Assembly: GCF_021545335.1 (NCBI RefSeq)
Contig: NZ_CP089312.1
Span: forward strand, 620,001 to 684,000
Direction of reading: 5' to 3'
DNA from: Streptomyces sp. GQFP
GTDB lineage: Bacteria; Actinomycetota; Actinomycetes; Streptomycetales; Streptomycetaceae
Length of the DNA: 64,000 bases
Shown: positions 48,169-55,557 of the stretch, piece after piece
Numbering within the stretch: position 1 is the stretch's first letter
Layout: each line of letters starts with the position of its first letter
The notes under the pieces: generated by a model
Told to the model about the DNA's origin: nothing
What the model saw: the letters and a program-made list of their open reading frames with translations, nothing else
Databases searched by the model: none
Position numbers and translations under genes: made by a program

Positions 48169-50016
48169 TCACGCCGGCTGTGCAGCCTGCGACTCCTCCA
48201 GGAGCCAGGGCAGGGCGGCTCGGTCGCTTGCGCCGAGGCGGGTGTAGGCGCTGTAGAGGTGGTTTCCCACTGTGCGGATGGACAGGGTCAGGCGGTCTGC
48301 GATCTCGCGGTTGCTCAGGCCTGCTGCCGCCAGGGTGACGATCTGGCGTTGGCGGGTGGTGAGTTCGCCCAGGGTCAGCGCGGAGAGGGCCGGGGTGCGG
48401 GCGCCCTGGCAGCGGCGGGCCAGGGTCATCGCCCGGGAGCGGGACATGCGGGCCGCGCGAGGGTCGCGGTGCACCGGGACGGCCTGGGCGTGTGCCTCGG
48501 CGGCGAAGAGCAACAGGCCTCGGCGCTCCAGGAGTTCGGCGGCGCGGTCCAGAGCGGGGCCGTCCTGGCGGACCAGCGCGTCCGCGTGGCGGGCCAGGGG
48601 TTCCGCCTCCTCGGCGGGTAGTTGGGCCAGTCGGTCCGCCACCAGGTGCGGGGCGCCCAGGCGTACGGCGTCGTACAGGACGTACGCCTCCCCCTCGCCC
48701 CTGGCTTCGGGGGCCGTGGCCGACCGGAGTGCGCCCTCGGTGTCACCGTTTGCCGCGCGCAGCCAGGTGGTCGCCCGGCCGGGGGGCGCCTCGCCCGCGG
48801 TCGTGACCTCGTTCAACTGGGCTGCCGCCAGCGCCAGTTCCGTACGGCAGGACGGGTCGTCCGGCGTGCCGCGCAGGCCCTCCCTGGCCCAGGACAGGGC
48901 CTCGCGCAGTTCTCCGCGCAGTCGGGCGAAGCGGGAGCGGACGGTCGCGTAGGAGGCGGGGACCGCCTTTTCGGCCGCCAGCCAGTCTCCTACCGGGCCC
49001 GCCGGATCCTGGACGTCCGTGCGCTCGATCCGGTCGGCCAGTTCCCCTCGCTCGGCGTCCAGGGCGGACTCGCACTCCGCCGCGGGGCGGGACAGTCGCC
49101 TCGCGCGGAGTTGGCCCGCGCCCGCGCGGAGCACAGGGCCGTGCAGGGGGTGGGCCAGGCGGACCTCGGACCGGGCGTCCACCTGGATCAGGCCGTCGGC
49201 TTCCAGGCTCTCCAAGGCCTGTAGGGGCAGGGTGGCCAGGGCCAGTGGGAGTGGCTCGCTGAATGCCAGGCGTTCCAGGGTGTCCCGTTCCTCGGTGGTG
49301 GTGGTGCGGTTCAGCAGTGCGTCGCCCGCCCGTTCGCGTACCGCAGGCGTTACCGGTACCGGGCCCCGCCACATCAACTCGTCTGGGTTCAGGCTCAGTT
49401 CGCCGCTTTCGCGTATCGCGGCGACCAGGTCGCGCAGGAGGCGCAGGTCGCCCTGGCAGAGGTGGTGGAGGCGGCGTGCGGTGAGCGGCTCGACCGGGGC
49501 GCCGACCCCGGCCGCGATCAGTTGGGCGGTCTCCTCGCGGGGCAATGGTTTCAGGGGCAGGCGTGGCAGCACCTCGCCCGTCCACAGGCGGGACACCGCG
49601 CCGGGTGCCGGGGCGCCGTCCGTCGCCACCACCAGCAGCCGGGTGCGGCCGTGCACCGCCAGTTGGTGGACCAGGGCGGCCGAGGAGTCGTCCAGCAGGT
49701 GGGCGTCGTCGACCAGCAAGGTCCGTACGCCGGAAAGGAGTTGGACCGCGCGGTGCAGGGAGACCTCCTCCGGGAGGAGGTGGGCGAACGCGGCGAAGGG
49801 GATGTCCCGAGTCTCGGGCGTGCCGCTCACCTTGGCGCAGTCGGCGCCCCGGACCACCTCCGTGACGAGACGGGTCTTGCCGTGTCCGGCCGGACCCGTC
49901 ACCACGACGCCGTGCCGTTCCGCCGCCAACGACCGGCGGAGCAGCTCCAGTTCGTCGTCCCGGCCGGTGAACGGCCAGGGCGGTTCCAGGGTCTTCGCGT
50001 CCCGTTCGAAAGTCAT
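48169..50016 (-). CDS. AAA+ ATPase-containing LuxR-family regulator (LAL-like)
   Basis: A 615-residue regulator. The N-terminal ATPase has FTGRDDELELLRRSL, Walker A GPAGHGKTRL and Walker B TLLVDDAHLLDD. The middle is an alpha-helical sensor-like region, and the C-terminus a LuxR helix-turn-helix (LTTRQRQIVTLAAAGLSNREIADRLTLSIRTVGNHLYSAYTRLG). It is somewhat shorter than classical LAL (large ATP-binding LuxR) regulators. ATG 50016 is the simplest start; TTG 50028 and GTG 50019 are alternatives, none with a good ribosome site. It is divergent from the metzincin gene, with an inverted repeat in between, so likely controls it. Confidence 0.9.
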   Translation of the reverse strand: MTFERDAKTLEPPWPFTGRDDELELLRRSLAAERHGVVVTGPAGHGKTRLVTEVVRGADCAKVSGTPETRDIPFAAFAHLLPEEVSLHRAVQLLSGVRTLLVDDAHLLDDSSAALVHQLAVHGRTRLLVVATDGAPAPGAVSRLWTGEVLPRLPLKPLPREETAQLIAAGVGAPVEPLTARRLHHLCQGDLRLLRDLVAAIRESGELSLNPDELMWRGPVPVTPAVRERAGDALLNRTTTTEERDTLERLAFSEPLPLALATLPLQALESLEADGLIQVDARSEVRLAHPLHGPVLRAGAGQLRARRLSRPAAECESALDAERGELADRIERTDVQDPAGPVGDWLAAEKAVPASYATVRSRFARLRGELREALSWAREGLRGTPDDPSCRTELALAAAQLNEVTTAGEAPPGRATTWLRAANGDTEGALRSATAPEARGEGEAYVLYDAVRLGAPHLVADRLAQLPAEEAEPLARHADALVRQDGPALDRAAELLERRGLLLFAAEAHAQAVPVHRDPRAARMSRSRAMTLARRCQGARTPALSALTLGELTTRQRQIVTLAAAGLSNREIADRLTLSIRTVGNHLYSAYTRLGASDRAALPWLLEESQAAQPA

Positions 50017-50033
50017 CACGTTGAACAAGAGCC

Positions 50034-50072
50034 GGGCTACTCAGCTTTGATACAGGCCGACTTGAGTAGCCC
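50034..50072. promoter_or_regulatory. Inverted repeat between LuxR and metzincin genes
   Basis: GGGCTACTCA (50034-50043) and TGAGTAGCCC (50063-50072) are perfect 10-bp arms around a 19-bp centre that contains TGATACAGG. It is placed where an operator for the LuxR regulator would be expected. Confidence 0.5.
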
Positions 50073-50116
50073 CCGACTCAGGCGCCCGAGCGCATGTGCA
50101 CTGCAACCTGTTCCCC

Positions 50117-51202
50117 ATGAACGCACGGTTCTGCTCACTCCCGCAGCAACCGGCCCCCACGTTCGCCCCGGGGTTGCCGGCCGAGCGGCTCAGCGCGCTC
50201 CTCTCCGGGCGCCTGATGTGGGTGAACGGCACCGTGCTCCACTACTACTTCTTCGACCGGGACAGCGACGGCTCGGTCATCCCCCTGCCGGGGACCGGGG
50301 AGACCCGGTGGGAGTCATGGGTCGGCGCCGAGGCACAGCGCGATGTCGTCCGTGACTGCTTCCGGGAGTGGCTCGACCTGGGGATCGGGCTGTCCTTCGT
50401 GGAGGTGCGCGACCGCTCGGAGGCCGAACTGCGCATCGGGTTCCAGACCGGTGACGGTTCGTACTCCACGGTCGGGCGGGACGCACTGTCGGTGGGCCTG
50501 GGGCGGCGCACGATGAATTTCGGGTGGGACCTGACCGCGCCGGGGGAACGCGCGACGGCCCTGCACGAGATCGGGCACGCCCTGGGCCTGCTGCACGAGC
50601 ACCAGAACCCGTTCGCCGGCATCCACTGGGACGACGAGGCGGTGTACGACGACCTGGCGGGGCCACCGAACTTCTGGGGCCGCGACAAGACGCACTTCAA
50701 CATCCTGCGCAAGCTCGACCCGGACGAGGTCAACGGCTCCGTCTGGGACCCGCTGTCGATCATGGAGTATCCGTTCTCGGCGGGGCTGATCCTGGAACCG
50801 GAGCAGTTCCGGTCCGGGGTCGTGCCTCCGGGGACGCTCTCCCCGGCCGACAAGGAGTTCGTCCTCCGCTGGTATCCGCCGACGGGCACACCCGGGTCGG
50901 CCGAACTCGTGCCGTTCCGGTCCGCTCCCCTGCGGCTCGGGGCGGGTGAGCAGGCCGACTTCGGTATCGCGCCGCCGGAGACCCGCGACTACACCGTGGG
51001 CACCTTCGGGGAGAGCGACACGGTCGTCGCGGTCTTCGAGGAGATCGACGGCGAGCCCCGTTACCTCTCCGCCGAGGACGACGGCGGCACTCCGCACAAC
51101 GCCCATGTCAGGGTCCGGCTCGTCAAGGGCCGCAACTACTTCGTCCGCGTCAGGCTCTACTCCACGTGGGGATCGGGGGAGACGGCCGTCATGTGCTGGT
51201 GA
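50117..51202 (+). CDS. Metzincin-type zinc metalloprotease without signal peptide
   Basis: A 361-residue protease. Zinc motif HExxHxxGxxH is exact (LHEIGHALGLLHEH, His150, Glu151, His154, His160) and the Met-turn follows as LSIMEYPF, placing it near astacin/matrixin peptidases. The N-terminal part (WVNGTVLHYYFFD...FREWLDLGIGLSFVEV...AELRIGFQ) matches the astacin/matrixin beta-sheet. The C-terminal ~90 residues form a beta-rich extra domain (DYTVGTFGESDTVVAVFEE). There is no signal peptide or propeptide cysteine switch, so it is probably cytoplasmic or released by lysis. ATG 50117 is used; GTG 50096 would add seven residues. A strong terminator overlaps its stop. Confidence 0.88.
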   Translation: MNARFCSLPQQPAPTFAPGLPAERLSALLSGRLMWVNGTVLHYYFFDRDSDGSVIPLPGTGETRWESWVGAEAQRDVVRDCFREWLDLGIGLSFVEVRDRSEAELRIGFQTGDGSYSTVGRDALSVGLGRRTMNFGWDLTAPGERATALHEIGHALGLLHEHQNPFAGIHWDDEAVYDDLAGPPNFWGRDKTHFNILRKLDPDEVNGSVWDPLSIMEYPFSAGLILEPEQFRSGVVPPGTLSPADKEFVLRWYPPTGTPGSAELVPFRSAPLRLGAGEQADFGIAPPETRDYTVGTFGESDTVVAVFEEIDGEPRYLSAEDDGGTPHNAHVRVRLVKGRNYFVRVRLYSTWGSGETAVMCW

Positions 51203-51234
51203 TGCTGGGGGCAGAGACCAGCACATGACGGCCG
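51183..51234 (+). terminator. Long hairpin terminator of the metzincin gene
   Basis: A perfect 18-bp inverted repeat, CGGCCGTCATGTGCTGGT (51183-51200) with its complement (51217-51234), loop 16 nt. The first arm contains the last codons of the gene. Confidence 0.8.
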
Positions 51235-51274
51235 ACGCGGACGAATCAGACCACCTTCGGGCTCCCGGGGGAGC

Positions 51275-51318
51275 GGTCGAGGACGTCACCTTCATGGGGG
51301 AGGGTGACGTCCTCGACC
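51275..51318 (-). terminator. Hairpin terminator of the monooxygenase gene
   Basis: A perfect 16-bp inverted repeat, GGTCGAGGACGTCACC (51275-51290) with its complement (51303-51318), loop 12 nt, downstream of the minus-strand monooxygenase stop. Confidence 0.75.
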
Positions 51319-51345
51319 ACGCCATGCCCGTATGTCCCCAGGTCC

Positions 51346-52722
51346 CTAGGAAGCCGCCCGCTCCCCCGCCGTCTCGGCGTCGGGGTGGGCGAGGCCAAGG
51401 TGGTCGCGGAGGGTGGCGCCCTCGTACTCCGTACGGAAGACGCCCCGTTCCTGGAGCAGCGGGACCACCGTGTCGGCGAAGCCGTCGAGGCCGCCGGGGG
51501 TGATGTGCGGGACCAGGATGAAGCCGTCGCTCGCGTCGGCCTGGACGAAGTCGTTGATGGTGGCGGCGACGGTGGCCGGGGAGCCGACGAAGTTCTGCCG
51601 GTTGCCGGTCTCGATGACGAGGTCGCGGATGGACCAGTTGTTGGCCTCGGCGCGCTCCCGCCACTCACGGGCGGTGGCCAGCGGGTCACGGTACATCCGC
51701 ACCTGGGCCCGGCCCCGGGCGACGGTGTGTTCGCCGAGGTCGGGGTCGATGTCGGGGAGCGGGCCGTCCGGGTCGTACGCGGACAGGTCACGGTTCCAGA
51801 CGAACTCCAGGTGCTTGATGGCCGTGGCCCCGCTGACCTGCTGCCGGCGCACCTCGTGGGCGAGTTCCTCCGCCTCGGCGTCCGTGTCGCCGAGGACGAA
51901 GCTCGCGGCGGGCAGGATCAGCAACTGGTCGGCGCGGCGGCCGTACTTGGCGAGGCGGCCCTTGACGTCCGTGTAGAACTCCTGGCCCTCCTTGAGGGTC
52001 GCGTACCGGCTGAAGATCGCGTCGGCGGTCGACGCGGCGAACTCACGCCCCTCGTCGGAGTCACCGGCCTGGAAGATCACCGGGCGGCCCTGCGGGGAGC
52101 GGGGCACATTGAACTGCCCCTCGATGTCGAAGTGTTGACCGGAGTGCACGAAGGCACCGGCCTTCACGTCCCGCAGGAAGGTGCCAGTCTGCTGGTCGGC
52201 GAGGATCTCGTCGCCCCGCCAGGAGTCGAACAGCTCCCCCGCTGTCTGCAGGAACTCCTTGGCCCGTGAGTAGCGCTCGCTCTGCGGGAGGAAGCCGCCG
52301 CGCCGGAAGTTCTCGCCGGTGAAGGCGTCCCAGGAGGTGACGACGTTCCAGGCGGCGCGGCCGTCGGAGAGGTGGTCGAGGCTGGCGAACTGGCGGGCCA
52401 CCTCGTAGGGCTCGTTGAAGGTGGAGTTGATGGTGCCGGTCAGACCGAGGTGCTCGGTGACGGCGGCGAGCGCGGTGAGGACGGTGAAGGTGTCGGGCCT
52501 GCCGACGACATCCAAGTCGTAGATCTTTCCGCCCTGTTCGCGCAGCCGCAGCCCCTCGGCGAGGAACAGGAAGTCGAACTTGGCACGTTCGGCGGTCTGC
52601 GCGAAGTGGACGAAGGAGCTGAACTCGATATGGCTGCCGGCCTTCGGGTCGCTCCACACGGTGGTGTTGTTGACACCGGGGAAGTGCGCGGCCAGATGGA
52701 TCTGCTTCAGCGGCTTGCTCAT
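51346..52722 (-). CDS. LLM-class FMN-dependent monooxygenase (NtaA/SnaA/DszA family)
   Basis: A 458-residue flavin-dependent TIM-barrel monooxygenase of the NtaA/DszA type, which needs FMNH2 from a reductase. Typical blocks are KFDFLFLAEGLRLREQGGKIYDLDVVGRPDTFTVLTALAAVTEHLGLTGTINSTFNEPYEVARQFASLDHLSDGRAAWNVVTS, NFRRGGFL, and RPVIFQAGDSDEGREFAASTADAIF. Members attack organosulfur compounds, nitrilotriacetate or peptide-antibiotic precursors. The upstream Cys-Cys leader peptide favours a sulfur-scavenging role. It lies 23 bp after a second LLM gene, forming an operon. ATG 52722. Confidence 0.92.
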   Translation of the reverse strand: MSKPLKQIHLAAHFPGVNNTTVWSDPKAGSHIEFSSFVHFAQTAERAKFDFLFLAEGLRLREQGGKIYDLDVVGRPDTFTVLTALAAVTEHLGLTGTINSTFNEPYEVARQFASLDHLSDGRAAWNVVTSWDAFTGENFRRGGFLPQSERYSRAKEFLQTAGELFDSWRGDEILADQQTGTFLRDVKAGAFVHSGQHFDIEGQFNVPRSPQGRPVIFQAGDSDEGREFAASTADAIFSRYATLKEGQEFYTDVKGRLAKYGRRADQLLILPAASFVLGDTDAEAEELAHEVRRQQVSGATAIKHLEFVWNRDLSAYDPDGPLPDIDPDLGEHTVARGRAQVRMYRDPLATAREWRERAEANNWSIRDLVIETGNRQNFVGSPATVAATINDFVQADASDGFILVPHITPGGLDGFADTVVPLLQERGVFRTEYEGATLRDHLGLAHPDAETAGERAAS

Positions 52723-52745
52723 GATGTCAGGGGATCCTTTCCCGC

Positions 52746-53972
52746 TCAGACGGCGGCAGTGCCGGCGTAGCGGTTGGCGGGACGGGACAGGCCGAGCAGT
52801 CCGCGCAGGGTGTCGGCCTCGTACGCCTCCCGGAAGACGCCCCGACGCTGGAGTTCGGGGACCAGCTTCTGCGTGATCGCCGGCAGGTCGTGCCCGGCGA
52901 CGGCGGGCCGCAACCGGAAACCGCTCAGCCCGGCCGACGCCAACTCCTGGAGCAGATCGGCGAGTTCTGCGGGCGTACCCGCGAAGATCCGGGCGTCGCT
53001 GGTGTATTCGTACCCAGCGAGGGTGTCGAGCCGCTCCCGACGGGCCGTAGCCGCGGCCGATGTGTCGTCGAGGAAGACGACCAAGTCACCGAAGACATGC
53101 AGGAGTTCACCGGCGCGCCCGGCCGCCGACTGCTCGCCGCGGATCTCCTCGACGATGGCACGCGCCTGGCCGGCATCGTGCGGGGTCACATATCCGACGT
53201 CAGCCGAACGGGCCACCAGCCGGTACGGGACGGTCGCGTGGGCCAGCGCGGTGACGACCGGCTGCCCCTGCGGCGGCCGAGGGGTGATCGACGGCCCCTT
53301 GACACTGAAGTGCGGCCCCTCGAAGTCGATGTAGTGCAGCTTCTCCCGGTCGACGAACCGCCCGGTGGCGGCGTCCCGGATCTCCGCGTCGTCCTCCCAG
53401 CTGTCCCACAGCCGACGTACCACCTCCACGTAGTCGGCGGCCTCGTCGAAGAGTTCGCCCACCGACTCCCAGGTACGCGGATCGTTCAGCGGGCCGAGCT
53501 CCGGTATCTGACGGCGGCCGAAGTGGGCGGCCTCGTCCTGCCGGGCGGTGATCTGGGCGCGCAGGCCCGCGCGGCCGGTGCTCACATAGTCGAGCGTGGC
53601 GATCGCCTTGGAGAGATGGAACGGCTCGGTGTGGGTCGTGACGACCGTCGGGACGATACCGATGTGCCGGGTCGACGGCGCCACCCGCGCCGCGATCAGC
53701 ACCGCGTCGAGACGCCCCCGGACCTGATCGGTACGGCCGTCAGGATCGACGAGATGCGAGGACTGCAGGCCGAGGCCGTCCTCGATGGTCACGAAGTCGA
53801 GCAGTCCACGCTCGGCCTCGCCGACCAGGTCGGCCCAGTAGCGGGCGGTGAACAGCTCCCGGGGCCGGGCGACAGGCTCACGCCAGGCGGCCGGATGCCA
53901 GCCGGCACCGTCCAGAGCGACGGCAAGGTGCAGAGAAGAGGGAGAGGGAGAGGGAGAGGGTGACGAGGACAC
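52746..53972 (-). CDS. LLM-class flavin-dependent oxidoreductase
   Basis: A 408-residue luciferase-like monooxygenase. LHLAVALDGAGWHPAAWRE, YWADLVGEAERGLLDFVTIEDGLGLQ, HIGIVPTVVTTHTEPFHLSKAIATLDYVSTGRAGLRAQI and a long C-terminal region are typical of the family members that accompany DszA-like enzymes in sulfur-starvation operons. The N-terminus after GTG 53972 is a Ser-Pro run encoded by a CTCCCT hexamer repeated four times. It is the first structural gene after the Cys-containing leader peptide. Confidence 0.88.
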   Translation of the reverse strand: MSSSPSPSPSPSSLHLAVALDGAGWHPAAWREPVARPRELFTARYWADLVGEAERGLLDFVTIEDGLGLQSSHLVDPDGRTDQVRGRLDAVLIAARVAPSTRHIGIVPTVVTTHTEPFHLSKAIATLDYVSTGRAGLRAQITARQDEAAHFGRRQIPELGPLNDPRTWESVGELFDEAADYVEVVRRLWDSWEDDAEIRDAATGRFVDREKLHYIDFEGPHFSVKGPSITPRPPQGQPVVTALAHATVPYRLVARSADVGYVTPHDAGQARAIVEEIRGEQSAAGRAGELLHVFGDLVVFLDDTSAAATARRERLDTLAGYEYTSDARIFAGTPAELADLLQELASAGLSGFRLRPAVAGHDLPAITQKLVPELQRRGVFREAYEADTLRGLLGLSRPANRYAGTAAV

Positions 53973-54020
53973 GAAAGTAACGCCTTCCTGATCGACCGTA
54001 CGAAGAGACGAGACAGCGAG

Positions 54021-54110
54021 TCAGGAACAACAGAGCGCGCCGGCGACACGCACCAGGTCGATGTGCCGCCGCGAGTACAACCTCGGACGACAGGGGATGA
54101 GCTTCGGCAC
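54021..54110 (-). CDS. Cysteine-containing leader peptide (SRRHIDL type) upstream of the monooxygenase operon
   Basis: A short ORF ending LYSRRHIDLVRVAGALCCS and stopping 48 bp before the LLM operon. This R-R-H-(I/V)-D-L-x-R...C pattern is a recurring actinobacterial leader before sulfur genes. Tandem cysteine codons just before the stop allow ribosome stalling to report cysteine starvation; cysteine-responsive attenuation by Cys-rich short ORFs is known in mycobacteria. The start is uncertain: GTG 54110 (29 residues, no ribosome site) or the TTG nine codons before the SRRHIDL core's end. Confidence 0.7.
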   Translation of the reverse strand: MPKLIPCRPRLYSRRHIDLVRVAGALCCS

Positions 54111-54232
54111 GACGTCGTCAACAAGAGGACGAGGCCGCGTGTTCCGCCACTTTGTATCGACGGGATGAAATCCGCCCGGCTTCCACCAGGCCGGCTTCAG
54201 ATGGGCCGAGCGGTTTGATCGACGGCCGGCAA

Positions 54233-54288
54233 CGCGCCCCAAAGGGGCGCGGGGAACTGCGCGACCAGCCCCCACCGGCCCGCAGCCA
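54233..54288 (+). repeat. Dispersed intergenic element, copy E
   Basis: CGCGCCCCAAAGGGGCGCG stem followed by the shared GGGGAACTGCGCGACCAGCC core and CCCACCGGCC, directly after the GST gene stop. Confidence 0.85.
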
Positions 54289-54297
54289 ACAACCCAC

Positions 54298-55167
54298 CTA
54301 CCCGGCGGAACGCGAAGCGTGAGCCGCCCAGTCCAGAATCTGCACAGCCGCCCCCGCAGCCTCCAGCCCCCGGCAATCCGCATGATGCCGCCGGGCAATG
54401 GCATCAAGATCAAGGTGGCGACCGAACGCCGGGTGACCGGCGAGACGGCGGGCGTAAGCCCACAGCGCCGGATGATCGGCAACCCGATGCACAGCAGCCG
54501 CGTCCAAGTGCCACCGGTGCACCGTGTCGAGCCGCACCAGACTGACCCACAACTCCACATCCGCCGCAGTCAGTTGCTCACCCAGCAGATACGGATCCGC
54601 AGCAAGCCGCGCATCCAGCGACCCCAGCGTCCGCAGCAACGAGGCCAGCGCTTCGGCACGGTCACCCGCCGAACCGACGGAGTCCCCCGCCCGCTGCGCC
54701 GCCGCGTCGATCCCCTGCGCGCACAACCGCTCGACCGCCTCGATCTCCCCCTCCAGACCGCACGGGTACAGCGCGAACCGCCCCGCGCCGAAGTGCCGGG
54801 CGAGGTCCCGCAGGATGTCCGGGGTGTACGTGCTCACGATCCGCCCCGACCAGTCGTCGCTGAGCACCGGGACGGTCGCCGCACCGGAGTAGCGGTGCGC
54901 GCTCGCCTCGTACAGCGGGCGCAGTGCGGAGTGTTCGCCGCCGGGCGCGTCGGGCACGGCGGGCAGTTCGGTCACCGGACAGGCCGCGTCGAGGCCGAGC
55001 AGGCTGTGGGTGACGGCGATCCGGAGACAGTCGGGGTCGGCCGGGGACAGGTGGAGGCGGTAGCGGCGCGGCACGGCGTAGTGGCCGCTGCGCGCGTCCC
55101 GGCCGAGCCGGCCGCGGAAGGCCGGGGTGGGGCGGGCGGCGGTGGCGGCCAGTGGTGTGACGGTCAT
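54298..55167 (-). CDS. Glutathione S-transferase, Xi-class/glutathionyl-hydroquinone-reductase-like
   Basis: A 289-residue two-domain GST. RYSGAATVPVLSDDWSGRIVSTYTPDILRDLARHFG matches the TVPVLxD...IVxNES..I region of glutathionyl-hydroquinone reductases, and the all-helical C-domain (EALASLLRTLGSLDARLAADPYLLGEQLTAADVELWVSLVRLDTVHRWH) is typical. The usual CPWAHR active-site motif is replaced (ADPDCLRIA), so the catalytic cysteine is shifted or lost. Streptomycetes make mycothiol rather than glutathione, so the true thiol is open. ATG 55167 has GGGGAG. It is preceded by its own leader peptide. Confidence 0.85.
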   Translation of the reverse strand: MTVTPLAATAARPTPAFRGRLGRDARSGHYAVPRRYRLHLSPADPDCLRIAVTHSLLGLDAACPVTELPAVPDAPGGEHSALRPLYEASAHRYSGAATVPVLSDDWSGRIVSTYTPDILRDLARHFGAGRFALYPCGLEGEIEAVERLCAQGIDAAAQRAGDSVGSAGDRAEALASLLRTLGSLDARLAADPYLLGEQLTAADVELWVSLVRLDTVHRWHLDAAAVHRVADHPALWAYARRLAGHPAFGRHLDLDAIARRHHADCRGLEAAGAAVQILDWAAHASRSAG

Positions 55168-55257
55168 GAGTCTCCCCAGGATGTGGTGCGCAGACGTACG
55201 CGCGGCGGAATGCGTAGTCGGGGCCCGTCGGTCCGGCGGCGCGTTGGGCGGCCGGGG

Positions 55258-55380
55258 TCAGCTCAGGAGGCTGATGGCGCTGCGGAGGCGCTGGAGGTCG
55301 ATGTGACGGCGGGAGGTCAGCAGTGGGGTCGGCCGGGGTGCGGAAACCACCCGACTGGCGTTCGACTCCACGCGTATCAC
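55258..55380 (-). CDS. Leader-like small ORF with SRRHIDL motif upstream of the GST gene
   Basis: A 40-residue ORF (GTG 55380, GGTAGGG upstream) ending LLTSRRHIDLQRLRSAISLLS, 90 bp before the GST start. The SRRHIDL core equals that of the leader before the monooxygenases, but there is no cysteine near its stop. It is either a diverged leader or one answering to another signal. Confidence 0.55.
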   Translation of the reverse strand: MIRVESNASRVVSAPRPTPLLTSRRHIDLQRLRSAISLLS

Positions 55381-55557
55381 GTTTCCCTACCTTTTCACTA
55401 GGATTCCCATGGGGAGTGTCGATCGGGTCGCGTCCCACGTCAAGGGCGTCTCGTACGTCGGACGATGCCGAGGGGTCCTCGCGGTGGGCTCGTAAAGCTC
55501 GTGAAGAGAGAAACGAAGCGCTTACGGCATCCGAGGACCAAGGAAGCAGGGGACGAC

